From Pseudopontixanthobacter vadosimaris (GTDB lineage: Bacteria; Pseudomonadota; Alphaproteobacteria; Sphingomonadales; Sphingomonadaceae): a stretch of 64,000 nucleotides of DNA. The DNA is taken from assembly GCF_012979275.1 (NCBI RefSeq), contig NZ_JABASZ010000039.1:62001-126000 (forward strand), written 5' to 3'. Of the stretch, positions 23,902 to 33,334 are shown in pieces. The translations under genes and the position numbers were made by a program. The notes under the pieces are model-generated. The model was not told where the DNA came from and made no database searches. It worked only from the letters and a program-made list of their open reading frames with translations. Position 1 is the stretch's first letter; every line of letters starts with the position of its first letter.

Positions 23902-24516
23902 ATGTCGAAGCGCAAGAGCGCCAAGTACAAACTCGACCGCCGGATGGGTGAAAACATCTGGGGCCGTCCTAATTCCCCCGTCAACAAGCGTTCCTACGGC
24001 CCCGGCCAGCACGGCCAGCGCCGCAAGAGCAAGGTTTCGGATTATGGCCTGCAGCTGCGCGCGAAGCAGAAGCTGAAGGGCTATTACGGCGACGTGACCG
24101 AAAAGCAGTTCAAGCGCAGCTATACCGAAGCCAGCAAGATGAAGGGCGATACCAGCCAGAACCTGATCGGCCTCTTGGAACAGCGCCTGGACATGGTGGT
24201 CTATCGCGCCAAATTCGCCCCCACCATCTGGGCCGCGCGCCAGATCGTCAATCACGGCCACATTCGCGTGAATGGCGAAAAGTGCAACATCGCCAGCCGC
24301 CGCGTTCTGGTCGGCGATGTCATCAGCCTGGGCGACAAGGCCAAGGAAATGGCGCTGATCATCGAAGCACAGAGCCTGCCCGAGCGGGACATTCCCGATT
24401 ACGTCTCGCCCGACGGCACCGACAAGGTGACCTTCACCCGCGTGCCGAAGCTCGACGAAGTGCCCTATCCGGTCACGATGGAACCCAACCTGGTCGTCGA
24501 GTTCTACTCGCGCTGA
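23902..24516 (+). CDS. rpsD: 30S ribosomal protein S4
   Basis: Primary 16S rRNA-binding protein of the small subunit. It has 204 residues: [21 protein letters not shown], the basic [11 protein letters not shown] loop near 35, and the S4 RNA-binding domain with [14 protein letters not shown] and [13 protein letters not shown] near 94-125. It stands alone, not in an S13-S11-rpoA operon, as is common in alphaproteobacteria. 181 bp precede it; a TTGACT at 23734 could be a -35 box, but the -10 is unclear. Confidence 0.98.
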   Translation: MSKRKSAKYKLDRRMGENIWGRPNSPVNKRSYGPGQHGQRRKSKVSDYGLQLRAKQKLKGYYGDVTEKQFKRSYTEASKMKGDTSQNLIGLLEQRLDMVVYRAKFAPTIWAARQIVNHGHIRVNGEKCNIASRRVLVGDVISLGDKAKEMALIIEAQSLPERDIPDYVSPDGTDKVTFTRVPKLDEVPYPVTMEPNLVVEFYSR

Positions 24517-24541
24517 TCCATCGGTTTCGCACATTTACGGC

Positions 24542-24570
24542 AAGGGCGGTCCTGCGGGCCGCCCTTTTCA
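24542..24570 (+). terminator. Rho-independent terminator of rpsD
   Basis: AAGGGCGGTCC (24542-24552) pairs with GGGCCGCCCTT (24556-24566), one G-T pair, loop TGC, followed by TTCATTT. It begins 26 bp after the rpsD stop, and the T-rich tail is on the plus strand. Confidence 0.85.
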
Positions 24571-24595
24571 TTTGTAGCGCCGCCCAAGGCGTTGT

Positions 24596-24898
24596 TCAGC
24601 CCCTGCGGTCCCATTCCGCCAGCTCGTAGGCGATGGAGCTTTCGACCAGCGCATCCCAGATGCGGGCGAGATCGTCGGCCGGCAAAGTCCGCTCCTCGGC
24701 ATCCCGGCGCGCCGCATCCACGACCGCTTTCTTGCGATCCTCGTCCCGCACAGCCTCACGCGTCGGTTTGATCCGCGCAGCGGCGCGCATGTAGCCATAG
24801 CGGCGGTCGAGCAGCGCCATCAACTCGCGATCCGTGGCATCGACCCCGTCGCGCACTTCAGCCATGGTCATGCAATTTTCGGGCATCTTGCAGTTCAT
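24596..24898 (-). CDS. Chorismate mutase (AroQ type)
   Basis: Converts chorismate to prephenate for Phe and Tyr. It has 100 residues, all helical. The AroQ pattern is visible: [26 protein letters not shown] with the catalytic Arg and Lys, then [20 protein letters not shown], then a final helix. The ATG at 24898 overlaps the tgt stop (ATGA), which fixes the start; internal ATGs at 24871 and 24865 are alternatives. Pairing with tgt has no obvious metabolic logic. Confidence 0.88.
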   Translation of the reverse strand: MNCKMPENCMTMAEVRDGVDATDRELMALLDRRYGYMRAAARIKPTREAVRDEDRKKAVVDAARRDAEERTLPADDLARIWDALVESSIAYELAEWDRRG

Positions 24899-26028
24899 TC
24901 GTCGCTCCCGAGATAATCCTGGCGGAAACTGGTGGCGAACAGGGCGAAGCGCCCGTTCTCGATCGCATTGCGCATGGCGGCCATCAATTGCTGGTAGAAG
25001 GACAGATTATGCTCCGTCATCAGCATCGCACCCAGGATCTCGCCGGCCTTTTGAAGATGGTGAAGATAGGCGCGCGAGTAAATGGCGCAGGTCGGACAGA
25101 GGCAGCGTTCGTCCAGCGGCCTGGTATCCTCCGCGAAACGCGCGTTGCGGATGTTCAGCGGCCCGTTCCAGGTGAAAGCCTGCCCGTTACGCCCCGAACG
25201 GCTGGGCAACACGCAGTCGAACATATCGACCCCGCGTTCCACCGCGCCGACCAGATCGTCGGGCTTGCCGACGCCCATCAGATAGCGCGGCGCATCCGCC
25301 GGCAATTGCGACGGCGCGAAATCGAGCGTGGCGAACATCGCTTCCTGCCCTTCCCCCACCGCCAGCCCGCCGATGGCATAGCCATCGAAGCCGATCTCGC
25401 GCAGGGCATCGGCGCTCGCCCGCCGCAAATCCGCATCCAATGCCCCCTGCTGTATGCCGAACAGGGCCGCGCCTTCGGCATGATCGCCGCCGGTATCGAA
25501 CGCTTCGCGGCTGCGCTGCGCCCAGCGCATCGACATTTCCATGGAAGCGGCGATTGCATCGCGCCCCTGATCCGCACGCGGGCATTCGTCGAACGCCATC
25601 ACGATGTCGGAGCCGAGCAGGCGCTGTACCTCCATCGACCTTTCGGGCGTCAGCATATGCCGCGACCCGTCGATGTGGCTGCGGAATTCCACCCCTTCTT
25701 CCGTCAGCTTGCGCAATTCGGAGAGGCTCATCACCTGATAGCCGCCGCTGTCGGTCAGGATGGGGCGATCCCAGTTCATGAAGCGATGCAGACCGCCCAG
25801 CCGGGCGACCCTTTCGGCACCCGGCCGCAGCATCAGATGATAGGTATTGCCGAGGATGATGTCGGCACCCGTTGCCCGCACGGCTTCGGGCTTCATCGCC
25901 TTGACCGTGGCCGCCGTGCCCACCGGCATGAAGGCAGGCGTGCGGATCTCGCCGCGCCGCATGGCGATTGTCCCGGTTCGTGCCTGCCCGTCCTGCGCGG
26001 CGAGGGTGAAAGAGAAACGAGGTCGCAT
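24895..26028 (-). CDS. tgt: Queuine/preQ1 tRNA-guanine transglycosylase
   Basis: Exchanges guanine 34 for preQ1 in GUN-anticodon tRNAs. It has 377 residues. Markers are [16 protein letters not shown] near the N terminus, the catalytic Asp in [10 protein letters not shown]-type sequence ([10 protein letters not shown]), [22 protein letters not shown], and the zinc site [17 protein letters not shown] near residue 310. I start at the ATG at 26028 (MRPRFSF), 7 bp after the upstream gene's stop. queA, the next step of the pathway, is 3.6 kb away in another unit. Confidence 0.97.
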   Translation of the reverse strand: MRPRFSFTLAAQDGQARTGTIAMRRGEIRTPAFMPVGTAATVKAMKPEAVRATGADIILGNTYHLMLRPGAERVARLGGLHRFMNWDRPILTDSGGYQVMSLSELRKLTEEGVEFRSHIDGSRHMLTPERSMEVQRLLGSDIVMAFDECPRADQGRDAIAASMEMSMRWAQRSREAFDTGGDHAEGAALFGIQQGALDADLRRASADALREIGFDGYAIGGLAVGEGQEAMFATLDFAPSQLPADAPRYLMGVGKPDDLVGAVERGVDMFDCVLPSRSGRNGQAFTWNGPLNIRNARFAEDTRPLDERCLCPTCAIYSRAYLHHLQKAGEILGAMLMTEHNLSFYQQLMAAMRNAIENGRFALFATSFRQDYLGSDE

Positions 26029-26035
26029 CAACGCT

Positions 26036-26977
26036 CTAGAACCCGTAAACAATGGTAAAGCGCGACAGCGTATCGGTCGACACGGCGCCCGGTGCAGGGT
26101 TGCTGTTGTAATCCACCGTGTAAGACAGGCGCGTGCTAACCCGGTCGCTGATCTTTGCGCGAAGGGCGGTGACGAGGTTCAGTGTCGTATTCGACGAATC
26201 GATGATGACCGTGGCGCTGCCCGCCGCTTCCGCCACCATGTTCGTGTCCTGCGTCAGGGTCAGCCCGTCGGCAATCTGCCAGTCGAAATCGAGGCCGACC
26301 AATCCGGCCAGGCTGTTTTCGGCCTCACCCGACAGGAAGACAGTCCGGCGGTAGGCAGGCCCGGCCTTCACCGACAGCTTCAGACCGTCGCTGTCCAGCA
26401 GCTGATAGCCCAATCCGCCCGATACCGCCTGCCGCGAATCAAAGCCCTGGAACCGGTCGCTTTCATATTGCAGCAGGCCATAGGCGAACAGGCCTTCGTC
26501 TATGTCGTAGCGCGGCTCGTAGGCAGCCAGATATTGCTCCCGCGTGGTCCGGCCGTTGGATCGCTGGTAATCACCCCGCGCCCGCAGACGGTGGCTCCAG
26601 TCCACGCCCTCGCGTTCGAGTTCGATCGTGCCGGTAACGCCGATATTACTGTTGTTGCCATCGGCGTAGAAGGCACCGATCTGCCCTTCCCCCTCCCAGC
26701 GCTCGAAAAATCCGGCGGTGCGAGCCGCCTCGGCCTTTGCCGTCGCTTCTTCGGCCTTGCGCTCTGCTAGACGGGTCAGGAAAACATCGTGCATGGCCTT
26801 GATCTCGGCCACATCGGCCGGATTGGTCTGCTTCGCAATCTCGACCACGGTGGCGATCTTCTCCGCATTGCCGGTGGCGATCGCGGCATCGATCATGGCT
26901 CGCACGGGAGCGGGCAACTCGGCCCGAAGCGGAGCTGCGAGACACAGGGCTGCCAGCGGGACGGCGATACGGAACAT
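26036..26977 (-). CDS. DUF481 family outer-membrane protein
   Basis: A signal peptide ([19 protein letters not shown]) is followed by an Ala/Lys/Glu-rich helical region to ~100 and then a beta-rich domain to the C terminus. The protein ends in FTIVYGF, a typical outer-membrane terminal Phe. The pattern [16 protein letters not shown] resembles the DUF481/YdiY family (salt- or stress-induced barrels in other bacteria). 313 residues from the start chosen. ATGs at 27001 and 27016 are also possible and would only lengthen the signal region. It lies 7 bp upstream of tgt on the same strand. Confidence 0.75.
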   Translation of the reverse strand: MFRIAVPLAALCLAAPLRAELPAPVRAMIDAAIATGNAEKIATVVEIAKQTNPADVAEIKAMHDVFLTRLAERKAEEATAKAEAARTAGFFERWEGEGQIGAFYADGNNSNIGVTGTIELEREGVDWSHRLRARGDYQRSNGRTTREQYLAAYEPRYDIDEGLFAYGLLQYESDRFQGFDSRQAVSGGLGYQLLDSDGLKLSVKAGPAYRRTVFLSGEAENSLAGLVGLDFDWQIADGLTLTQDTNMVAEAAGSATVIIDSSNTTLNLVTALRAKISDRVSTRLSYTVDYNSNPAPGAVSTDTLSRFTIVYGF

Positions 26978-27168
26978 GCCGCCTGCTAACGCCCCGCCCA
27001 TGATTTCGCCAGCCATTTCATGGCATTTGAGGCATGATCCGGAATCTGTCCTTATGCGACGATCCGCCGACACACGGGGCTGCTGTAGCGACCTGCGGCA
27101 CTTGCACGAATTGCGCGGAGCCTGTTCGCGCGCTCGACAAAGCAGGCATCACCCGCAATAGCGCGGCG

Positions 27169-27954
27169 ATGATGGAAATGGCCGAAATCGCGACATACTC
27201 CCCCGAGGCCTGGCTGTTCCCCACCCTGGCCGCCGTTGCGATCCTGACCGGGATCGTGGATTCCATCGCGGGCGGCGGAGGCCTGATCATGATGCCGTCG
27301 CTGCTTGCCGCAGGTCTCCCGCCGCATCTGGCGCTGGGCACCAACAAGCTGCAATCCGTCTTCGGTACGACGATGGCCTGCCGCACTTACTACAGGGGTG
27401 GTCTCGTCCATTTCAGGGAGAACCGCGCGCTGGTGGCGCTGGCCTTCGTCATGGCCGCGGCGGGCGCGGTGCTGGTGCAGCTGATCCCGGCCCGCATCCT
27501 CACCTATATCGTGCCGGGCTTCCTTCTCGCACTGGCTGCCTATGTCATCTTTTCGCCCCGCATGACCGATGATGATGCGGAACAGCGCATCGGGCGCGCC
27601 GGATATGCGCCGGTGGCGGGCGGCATAGGCTTCTACGACGGTTTCTTCGGACCCGGCACCGGGCAGTTCTTCAGCGCCAGCCTTGTCGGGCTGCGCGGCT
27701 ACGGACTGACCCGCGCGACGGCCAATGCCAAGCTGTTCAACATGGCCACAAACTGGGCATCCGTCATCGTCTTCGCACTCGGCGGCAAGATGGTCTGGCT
27801 GCTCGGCCTGTGCATGGCGGCGGGCGCGATGCTGGGCGGGTTCATCGGATCGCGCGTGGCGATGCGGCACGGTGCCCGCCTGATCCGGCCGCTGATGATC
27901 GTCGCCTCGCTCGGCCTCACCGGGCGGCTGATCTGGGGCTGGTTCACGTCCTGA
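27169..27954 (+). CDS. TSUP family transporter (TauE/SafE-like)
   Basis: Membrane protein of ~261 residues with eight hydrophobic segments. Family signs are VDSIAGGGGLIMMPSLLAAGLPPHLALGTNK in the first half and the repeat-related GFYDGFFGPGTGQFF and ATANAKLFNMATN in the second. TSUP proteins move sulfur compounds or organic anions across the inner membrane; the substrate here is unknown. The ATG at 27169 is the best start; the frame opens at 27034. Its stop overlaps the 3' end of the convergent ABC permease gene by 11 bp. Confidence 0.85.
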   Translation: MMEMAEIATYSPEAWLFPTLAAVAILTGIVDSIAGGGGLIMMPSLLAAGLPPHLALGTNKLQSVFGTTMACRTYYRGGLVHFRENRALVALAFVMAAAGAVLVQLIPARILTYIVPGFLLALAAYVIFSPRMTDDDAEQRIGRAGYAPVAGGIGFYDGFFGPGTGQFFSASLVGLRGYGLTRATANAKLFNMATNWASVIVFALGGKMVWLLGLCMAAGAMLGGFIGSRVAMRHGARLIRPLMIVASLGLTGRLIWGWFTS

Positions 27955-28714
27955 GGCGCCATCCCGTGCGGAAGATGATGGCGATGGCGGTGACGCAGGC
28001 CAGCATGAAGCCGAGAGTCAGGCCGAAGGATAGCCAGATATCGACATCCGACGATCCGTAGAATGTCCAGCGCAGCCCGTTCACCAGATAGACGATGGGA
28101 TTGGCGAAGGCGACGGCGCGCCATGGGTCGGGCAGCATGTCGATGGAATAAAAGGTGCCGCCAAGGAATGTCAGCGGCATCAGGATCAGCATGGGCACGA
28201 TGCCCAGCTTCTCGAAATTGTCGGCCCATATCCCCAGGATGAAACCGAACAGCGAGAAAGCCGATGCGACCAGCATGATATACAGCGCCGCCAGCACCGG
28301 ATATTCGATGCGGTAATCCACGAAGAAGGTCGCGGTGACGAGGATGATCGCTGCCAGCACCAGCGACTTCGTGGCCGCCGCGCCCACGAACCCGGCCAGG
28401 GTTTCCGCCGTACCCACGGGGGCGGAAAGCAGTTCGTAGATCGTGCCGGTGAAACGCGGCATGTAGATGCCGAAGCTGGCATTGCTGGTGCTCTCGCTGA
28501 GCAGGGTGAGCAGCAGCAGACCCGGCACGATGAACGCGCCGTAAGCCACGCCGTCCACCGCATCCATGCGCCCGCCGATTGCCGCGCCGAACACGATGAA
28601 ATAAAGCGAGGTGGTGAGAACGGGCGCAAGGATCGACTGGAACGCCGTCCGCATCGCCCGCATCAATTCGCGGGTGTAGATCGCCCAGGCGCCGCGATAG
28701 TTGAAGGCGCTCAT
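27944..28714 (-). CDS. ABC-2 type transporter permease
   Basis: 256 residues with six hydrophobic segments and the ABC-2 signature around SIDMLPDPWRAVAFANPIVYLVNGLRW, just before the last membrane segment. It is the membrane partner of the ATPase gene immediately upstream, overlapping it by ATGA. The family exports polysaccharides, drugs or lipids; this pair resembles YadH/YadG-type exporters of unknown cargo. The frame extends to 28867 but overlaps the ATPase. Confidence 0.9.
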   Translation of the reverse strand: MSAFNYRGAWAIYTRELMRAMRTAFQSILAPVLTTSLYFIVFGAAIGGRMDAVDGVAYGAFIVPGLLLLTLLSESTSNASFGIYMPRFTGTIYELLSAPVGTAETLAGFVGAAATKSLVLAAIILVTATFFVDYRIEYPVLAALYIMLVASAFSLFGFILGIWADNFEKLGIVPMLILMPLTFLGGTFYSIDMLPDPWRAVAFANPIVYLVNGLRWTFYGSSDVDIWLSFGLTLGFMLACVTAIAIIFRTGWRLRT

Positions 28715-29640
28715 GCCTGCTTCTCCAGCAAATCGACGAAAATGTCTTCCAGCGAGGATTCGCGGATCTCGATTGCGGTGTAGTCGATGCCGGAGGCGAT
28801 CAGCGCCTTGGTCAGATCGGCCACTTCCGACTTGCCCAGCCCGCTCCCGTCGCCGCCGCGATAGCACAGGTCGTTCCCTTCCAGCCTTACCGGGTAGCGG
28901 GTGATTTCAGGCGGGAGGACGGCGGGAGGATCGCACAGGGTGATATGCGCCTCCGTCCGTCCCAGGCGGGCCATCATCGCCTGTTTGTCATCCACCATCA
29001 GCAGCCTGCCGCCGCGAATAATGCCGACCCGGTCGGCCATCTCCTCGGCCTCTTCTATATAATGCGTGGTCAGGATCACGGTCACGCCCTGCCCGCGCAG
29101 CACGCCGATCTGCCGCCACATGTCGCGCCGCAATTCCACGTCGACGCCGGCGGTGGGTTCGTCCAGGAACAGCAAATCGGGGTCATGCGCCAGTGCCTTG
29201 GCGATCAGCACTCGGCGCTTCATTCCGCCTGAGAGATTGCGGATCTGCTCGTCCCGTTTATCCCACAGGCTGAGCGATCGGAGAACCTCCTCGATCCGGG
29301 CAGGATCTGCCGGGCGGCCGAACAATCCGCGCGAGAAGGCGACGGCGCGCCCTACCGGTTCGAACATGTCGGTCGACAGTTCCTGCGGGACCAGCCCGAC
29401 CCGCCCCCGCACCTTGCGCCAGTCGCGCAGCATGTCGTGACCGAAAGCATGGATGGTGCCGGAACCTGGCCGGACCAACCCGCAGACCGCACCGATCAGG
29501 GTCGTCTTGCCAGCACCGTTCGGCCCCAGCAGCGCAAAAATTTCGCCGCGGCGGATCTGCAGATCGACATCGTCCAGCGCCTTCAGCCCGCCCGGGTAGA
29601 TTTTCGTCAGGTTCCGGATGTCGAGGATCACGTCGCTCAT
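28711..29640 (-). CDS. ABC transporter ATP-binding protein
   Basis: 309 residues. Walker A is GPNGAGKTT (near residue 40), the signature is LSGGMKRR (near 140), Walker B is LLFLDEPTAGVD (near 160), and the switch His is in TTHYIEEAE (near 195). A C-terminal extension of ~90 residues follows, as in CcmA/YadG-type ATPases. The start abuts the queA stop with no gap. It works with the downstream permease. Confidence 0.95.
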   Translation of the reverse strand: MSDVILDIRNLTKIYPGGLKALDDVDLQIRRGEIFALLGPNGAGKTTLIGAVCGLVRPGSGTIHAFGHDMLRDWRKVRGRVGLVPQELSTDMFEPVGRAVAFSRGLFGRPADPARIEEVLRSLSLWDKRDEQIRNLSGGMKRRVLIAKALAHDPDLLFLDEPTAGVDVELRRDMWRQIGVLRGQGVTVILTTHYIEEAEEMADRVGIIRGGRLLMVDDKQAMMARLGRTEAHITLCDPPAVLPPEITRYPVRLEGNDLCYRGGDGSGLGKSEVADLTKALIASGIDYTAIEIRESSLEDIFVDLLEKQA

Positions 29641-30681
29641 TCAATTCGCCTTTCGCGGCAGCAGCAAAGAGGCATCGCCATAGGAATAGAACCTGTAACC
29701 TTCGGCAATGGCGTGGCCATAGGCGGCCTGCATCACCTCGCGGCCCATCAGCGCGCTGACCAGCATGAACAGGGTGCTGCGGGGCAGATGAAAATTGGTC
29801 ATCAGCCCGTCGATCGCGCGGAAACTGTAGCCCGGCGTGATGAATATGGACGTGTCGCCCTCGAATGGCCGGATCGTGCCATCCTCATCGGCCGCGCTTT
29901 CCAGCAGGCGCAGGCTCGTCGTGCCTACGGCGATCACGCGGAGTCCGCTGCGCCGCGCATCGTTCAGCCGCTCTGCCGCCGCTGCGTCGATCCGGCCCCA
30001 TTCTGCATGCATCGCGTGATCCGCCGTATCCTCTGCCTTGACCGGCAGAAATGTACCCGCCCCCACATGCAGCGTCAGCGTCTCGGAACCGACACCGGCC
30101 TCATGGAGCGCGCTTACAAGCGCAGGCGTGAAATGGAGGGCGGCGGTCGGTGCGGCCACGGCACCGTCCTGCGCCGCGAACATCGTCTGGTAATCCTCGA
30201 CATCGCGTTCGTCGGTCGCGCGCCTGCTCGCGATATAGGGCGGCAGCGGCATCGTGCCGGCGCGTTGCAGCAGCACCTCGACCGGCTCCCCGCCTGCGAA
30301 TGCAAGAGTCCAGCTGCCATCCGCCAGCCGCGCCTCGGCTACTGCACTGACGTCGTTCGGGAAATCGATCCGGTCGCCGGCGCGCAGGCGCTTGCCGTTC
30401 CTGACGAAGGCCTGCCAGCGGCGCAGGTCGATGCGCTTGTGCAAGGTCGCGCCGATCTTTGCATCGCCGCGCCGCCCCTGCAATTGCGCGGGGATCACGC
30501 GGGTGTCGTTGAAGACGAGTATGTCGCCAGCACGAAGCTGGTCGGGAAGGTCGCCGACCGTGCGATCCGCAAACCCTTCATCGCCGCCGACGACCAGCAT
30601 GCGCGCCGCATCGCGCGGCACCGCCGGGCGAAGGGCGATGTTCTCCGGAGGAAGCTCGAAATCGAAAAGATCAACGCGCAT
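29641..30681 (-). CDS. queA: S-adenosylmethionine:tRNA ribosyltransferase-isomerase
   Basis: Adds the ribosyl moiety of SAM to preQ1-modified tRNA to give epoxyqueuosine. It has 346 residues: [20 protein letters not shown] at the N terminus, [13 protein letters not shown] near 50, [11 protein letters not shown] near 215, and [17 protein letters not shown] near 295. It follows a cyclophilin gene and runs directly into an ABC ATPase gene. Together with tgt it indicates de novo queuosine synthesis. Confidence 0.97.
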   Translation of the reverse strand: MRVDLFDFELPPENIALRPAVPRDAARMLVVGGDEGFADRTVGDLPDQLRAGDILVFNDTRVIPAQLQGRRGDAKIGATLHKRIDLRRWQAFVRNGKRLRAGDRIDFPNDVSAVAEARLADGSWTLAFAGGEPVEVLLQRAGTMPLPPYIASRRATDERDVEDYQTMFAAQDGAVAAPTAALHFTPALVSALHEAGVGSETLTLHVGAGTFLPVKAEDTADHAMHAEWGRIDAAAAERLNDARRSGLRVIAVGTTSLRLLESAADEDGTIRPFEGDTSIFITPGYSFRAIDGLMTNFHLPRSTLFMLVSALMGREVMQAAYGHAIAEGYRFYSYGDASLLLPRKAN

Positions 30682-30743
30682 CCCGCGGCATCTAGAGCGG
30701 GTGCGGCGACATGGAAAGCCCGCACGAACGGCGGTGACCCGCC

Positions 30744-31418
30744 CTATTCGGAGATCGGCGCGTTCAACTGATCGATCGTGACGCCGTCATACTTCGGCAC
30801 TTCCTGTTCGCCCGTGGGAACGGGGCGATTGTCGGCGGCAATGCTCGCCTGCAGGATACGCGTGGGGTTTGCAGGCGGTTCGCCGCGTTCGATGGCATCC
30901 ACCGCCTCCATGCCGGAGATTACCCGGCCGAAATTGGTATATTTCCTGTCGAGAGTGAAGCGGGGATAGAACACGATGAAGAACTGGCTGTTGGCACTGT
31001 CCTCGTCCTGAGCGCGCGCCATGGCGACGGTGCCGCGCAGGTGCGGCATCGGATTGAACTCTTGCTCAAGGTCCGGCAGCTGCGATCCGCCCTGCCCGGT
31101 GCCCGTTGGATCGCCCGTCTGCGCCATGAAACCGTCGATCACGCGGTGGAAGACATTGCCATCGTAAAATCCCTGCCGCGCCAGGGTCTTGATACGGGCG
31201 ACATGGTTCGGTGCCCAGTCTTCCATCAGCCGGATCGCGACACGCTGCCCGTTCGACAGGTCGAGATAGAGAATGTTCTCCAGATCAGCCGCGGTGTCGT
31301 AATCGATCGGCGCATAGATGCGGCGCTGCGCCTCGGCCTGGTCCTGCGCGGCGGCAGGCATGGCGGGCACCAGCATCAGCGAGGCGAGCGCGCCGGCGGC
31401 AATCAGGCGTTTGATCAT
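30744..31418 (-). CDS. Periplasmic cyclophilin-type peptidyl-prolyl isomerase
   Basis: Catalyses cis-trans isomerisation of Xaa-Pro bonds during folding of exported proteins. It has 224 residues. A Sec signal peptide with likely cleavage after MPAAA is followed by a cyclophilin fold: [40 protein letters not shown] and [15 protein letters not shown]. It sits between coaD and queA on the same strand. Confidence 0.93.
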   Translation of the reverse strand: MIKRLIAAGALASLMLVPAMPAAAQDQAEAQRRIYAPIDYDTAADLENILYLDLSNGQRVAIRLMEDWAPNHVARIKTLARQGFYDGNVFHRVIDGFMAQTGDPTGTGQGGSQLPDLEQEFNPMPHLRGTVAMARAQDEDSANSQFFIVFYPRFTLDRKYTNFGRVISGMEAVDAIERGEPPANPTRILQASIAADNRPVPTGEQEVPKYDGVTIDQLNAPISE

Positions 31419-31548
31419 GAATAATCCGTCGATGGATGCGAATGGGAATGTCGGAACGAAGGCGGCGATTACCCTTTCGGGCCTGACCGTTCAATGAATG
31501 ATGCGCTCCGGAGCGCTGGCGGCATCGGCATCGGCGTCGGCAGCAGGA

Positions 31549-32061
31549 TCAGTAATCGCCGAGGCGGCCCAAGGTCTCGACCCGCGCGACCATGTCGGAC
31601 CGCACCGCCGCGCTGACGAACGGAGCGATATCGCCGCCGAACAAAGCGATCTCCTTCACCAGTCGCGAGGCGATCGGCTGCAGCGATACGTCGGCCATGA
31701 GAAACACCGTCTCGATATTGTCGTTGATCTGCTGGTTCATGCCGGCCATCTGATACTCATATTCGAAATCGGCGACGGCGCGCAGCCCGCGCACGATGAC
31801 GCTGGCGTTCTGCTTTTCGGCGAATTTCATCAGCAGGGCGTTGAAGCCGGTGACCGACACATTGCCGATGCCGTAATCCTCCACCTCGCGCCGGACCATC
31901 GCCATGCGTTCTTCCGGTGTGAACATCGGGTTCTTGGACGGGTTGGTGGTCACACCGATGATAAGCCGGTCCACCAGCTTTGCCCCGCGCCGGATGATGT
32001 CGGCATGGCCGAGCGTGATGGGATCGAATGTACCCGGATAGATGCCGATGCGTTCAGCCAT
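31549..32061 (-). CDS. coaD: Phosphopantetheine adenylyltransferase
   Basis: Penultimate step of coenzyme A synthesis. It has 170 residues. The nucleotidyltransferase motif YPGTFDPITLGHADII (TxGH) lies at the N terminus; VRGLRAVADFEYEYQMAGMN is near 90 and the adenylate-binding SRLVKEIALFGGD near 130. It follows ispA by 5 bp. Confidence 0.97.
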   Translation of the reverse strand: MAERIGIYPGTFDPITLGHADIIRRGAKLVDRLIIGVTTNPSKNPMFTPEERMAMVRREVEDYGIGNVSVTGFNALLMKFAEKQNASVIVRGLRAVADFEYEYQMAGMNQQINDNIETVFLMADVSLQPIASRLVKEIALFGGDIAPFVSAAVRSDMVARVETLGRLGDY

Positions 32062-32066
32062 GCGCC

Positions 32067-32966
32067 TTACCTGTCCCTTTCCACGATAAACCGGGCGAGT
32101 TCGCGCAGCATATCCGCTTCCGCACCGAACTGATCGAGGTGGCCCACCGCCTGGTCGATCAGCGCCCTTGCCTGCGCGCGCGCGGCGTCGGCACCCATGA
32201 GGGAAACGAAGGTCTGCTTGCCCTGCGCGTCGTCCTTGCGCAATGCCTTGCCGGCCTTCGCCTCGTCGCCCTGATGATCGAGCAGATCGTCGGCGATCTG
32301 GAATGCAAGGCCGATATCGCGCGAATAGAAGCGCAAGGGCGCCCGGCTGTCCTCATGCGCGCGTCCGAGAATTGCGCCCATCTCCACCGCCGCCGCCAGC
32401 AGCGCGCCGGTCTTCAATTGTTGCAGGCGCGTGATTGCCGGCAGATCATATTGCGATTGGCCGACCACGATATCCATCATCTGGCCGCCGGCCATGCCAT
32501 GCATGCCGCTGGCCCCCGCCAGCGTGGCGACGAGGTCGGCCCGCACGTCCGGAGCGCCCGAAATCTCTGGCATGGAGAGAATCTCGAACGCCAGGGCATG
32601 CAGCGAATCGCCCGCGAGCACCGCCGTCGCCTCGTCGAATTTGCGGTGCAGCGTGGGTTTGCCATGGCGGAGCGCATCGTCATCCATGCACGGCAGATCG
32701 TCATGGATCAGCGAATAGACGTGAATGGATTCCACCGCGCAGCCGGCACGCACGGCCGCCTGCCGGTCCGCGCCGAAAAGACGGGCGGTGGCGCTCAGCA
32801 GCAGCGGGCGCACCCGCTTGCCCCCGCCGATCGCGGCATAGCGCATCGCCTCGACCAGCCGTCTGCGCGTGTCGTCGGGCATGGGCAGCAGCGCATCGAA
32901 ACAGGCGTCCACCTCTCCCTGGATGCGGGCCAGACCGTCTTTCAGGAGTGCGGATCTGTCGCGCAC
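32067..32966 (-). CDS. ispA: Polyprenyl (farnesyl) diphosphate synthase
   Basis: Condenses IPP with allylic diphosphates for isoprenoid synthesis. It has ~299 residues. GGGKRVRP is near residue 50, the first Asp-rich motif is HDDLPCMDDD near 90, and the second is FQIADDLLD near 230. Small residues before the first motif fit a C15-C20 product, but the chain length cannot be decided by eye. No ATG is suitable: I choose a GTG at 32966; a TTG at 32975 with GGA before it is equally possible. It follows xseB, a standard pairing. Confidence 0.92.
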   Translation of the reverse strand: MRDRSALLKDGLARIQGEVDACFDALLPMPDDTRRRLVEAMRYAAIGGGKRVRPLLLSATARLFGADRQAAVRAGCAVESIHVYSLIHDDLPCMDDDALRHGKPTLHRKFDEATAVLAGDSLHALAFEILSMPEISGAPDVRADLVATLAGASGMHGMAGGQMMDIVVGQSQYDLPAITRLQQLKTGALLAAAVEMGAILGRAHEDSRAPLRFYSRDIGLAFQIADDLLDHQGDEAKAGKALRKDDAQGKQTFVSLMGADAARAQARALIDQAVGHLDQFGAEADMLRELARFIVERDR

Positions 32967-32976
32967 GATAGTCAAT

Positions 32977-33225
32977 TCAGTCCGCCGCGTCGAAGGGCTG
33001 CGTATCGCGCGCCCTGCCGTCCGGTCCGGCGACGATCTTCTCGATCCTTGCCTGCGCCGCGTCCAGCCGCGCCTGGCAATGCAGCCGCAGCTTTTCGCCC
33101 CGTTCATAGAGGTCGATCGAGCTGTCGAGCGGTACCTCGCCGCCCTCCAGCTTGCGGACGACATCCTCGAGCGCGCGCAAGGCGTCCTCGAAGCTCAATT
33201 TCGAAATTTCGGAAGCCTCTGCCAT
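32977..33225 (-). CDS. xseB: Exodeoxyribonuclease VII small subunit
   Basis: Small helical subunit of the single-strand nuclease ExoVII. It has 82 residues: SKLSFEDALRALEDVVRKLEGGEVPLDSSIDLYERGEKL is diagnostic. The start at 33225 (MAEASEIS) is chosen because the upstream part of the frame is not conserved. It is divergent from purL across 109 bp and is the first gene of a minus-strand run to the ABC permease. Confidence 0.93.
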   Translation of the reverse strand: MAEASEISKLSFEDALRALEDVVRKLEGGEVPLDSSIDLYERGEKLRLHCQARLDAAQARIEKIVAGPDGRARDTQPFDAAD

Positions 33226-33334
33226 GCTGTCTGCATTGCCGCCGGCATGGCAGCGGGTCAAGCGTGAGTGGCGAGATGCATGGCGCGGCAAAGGGGACTA
33301 GCGGCTGGCGCGGTGCACCGCTAAAGGCGCAGGC

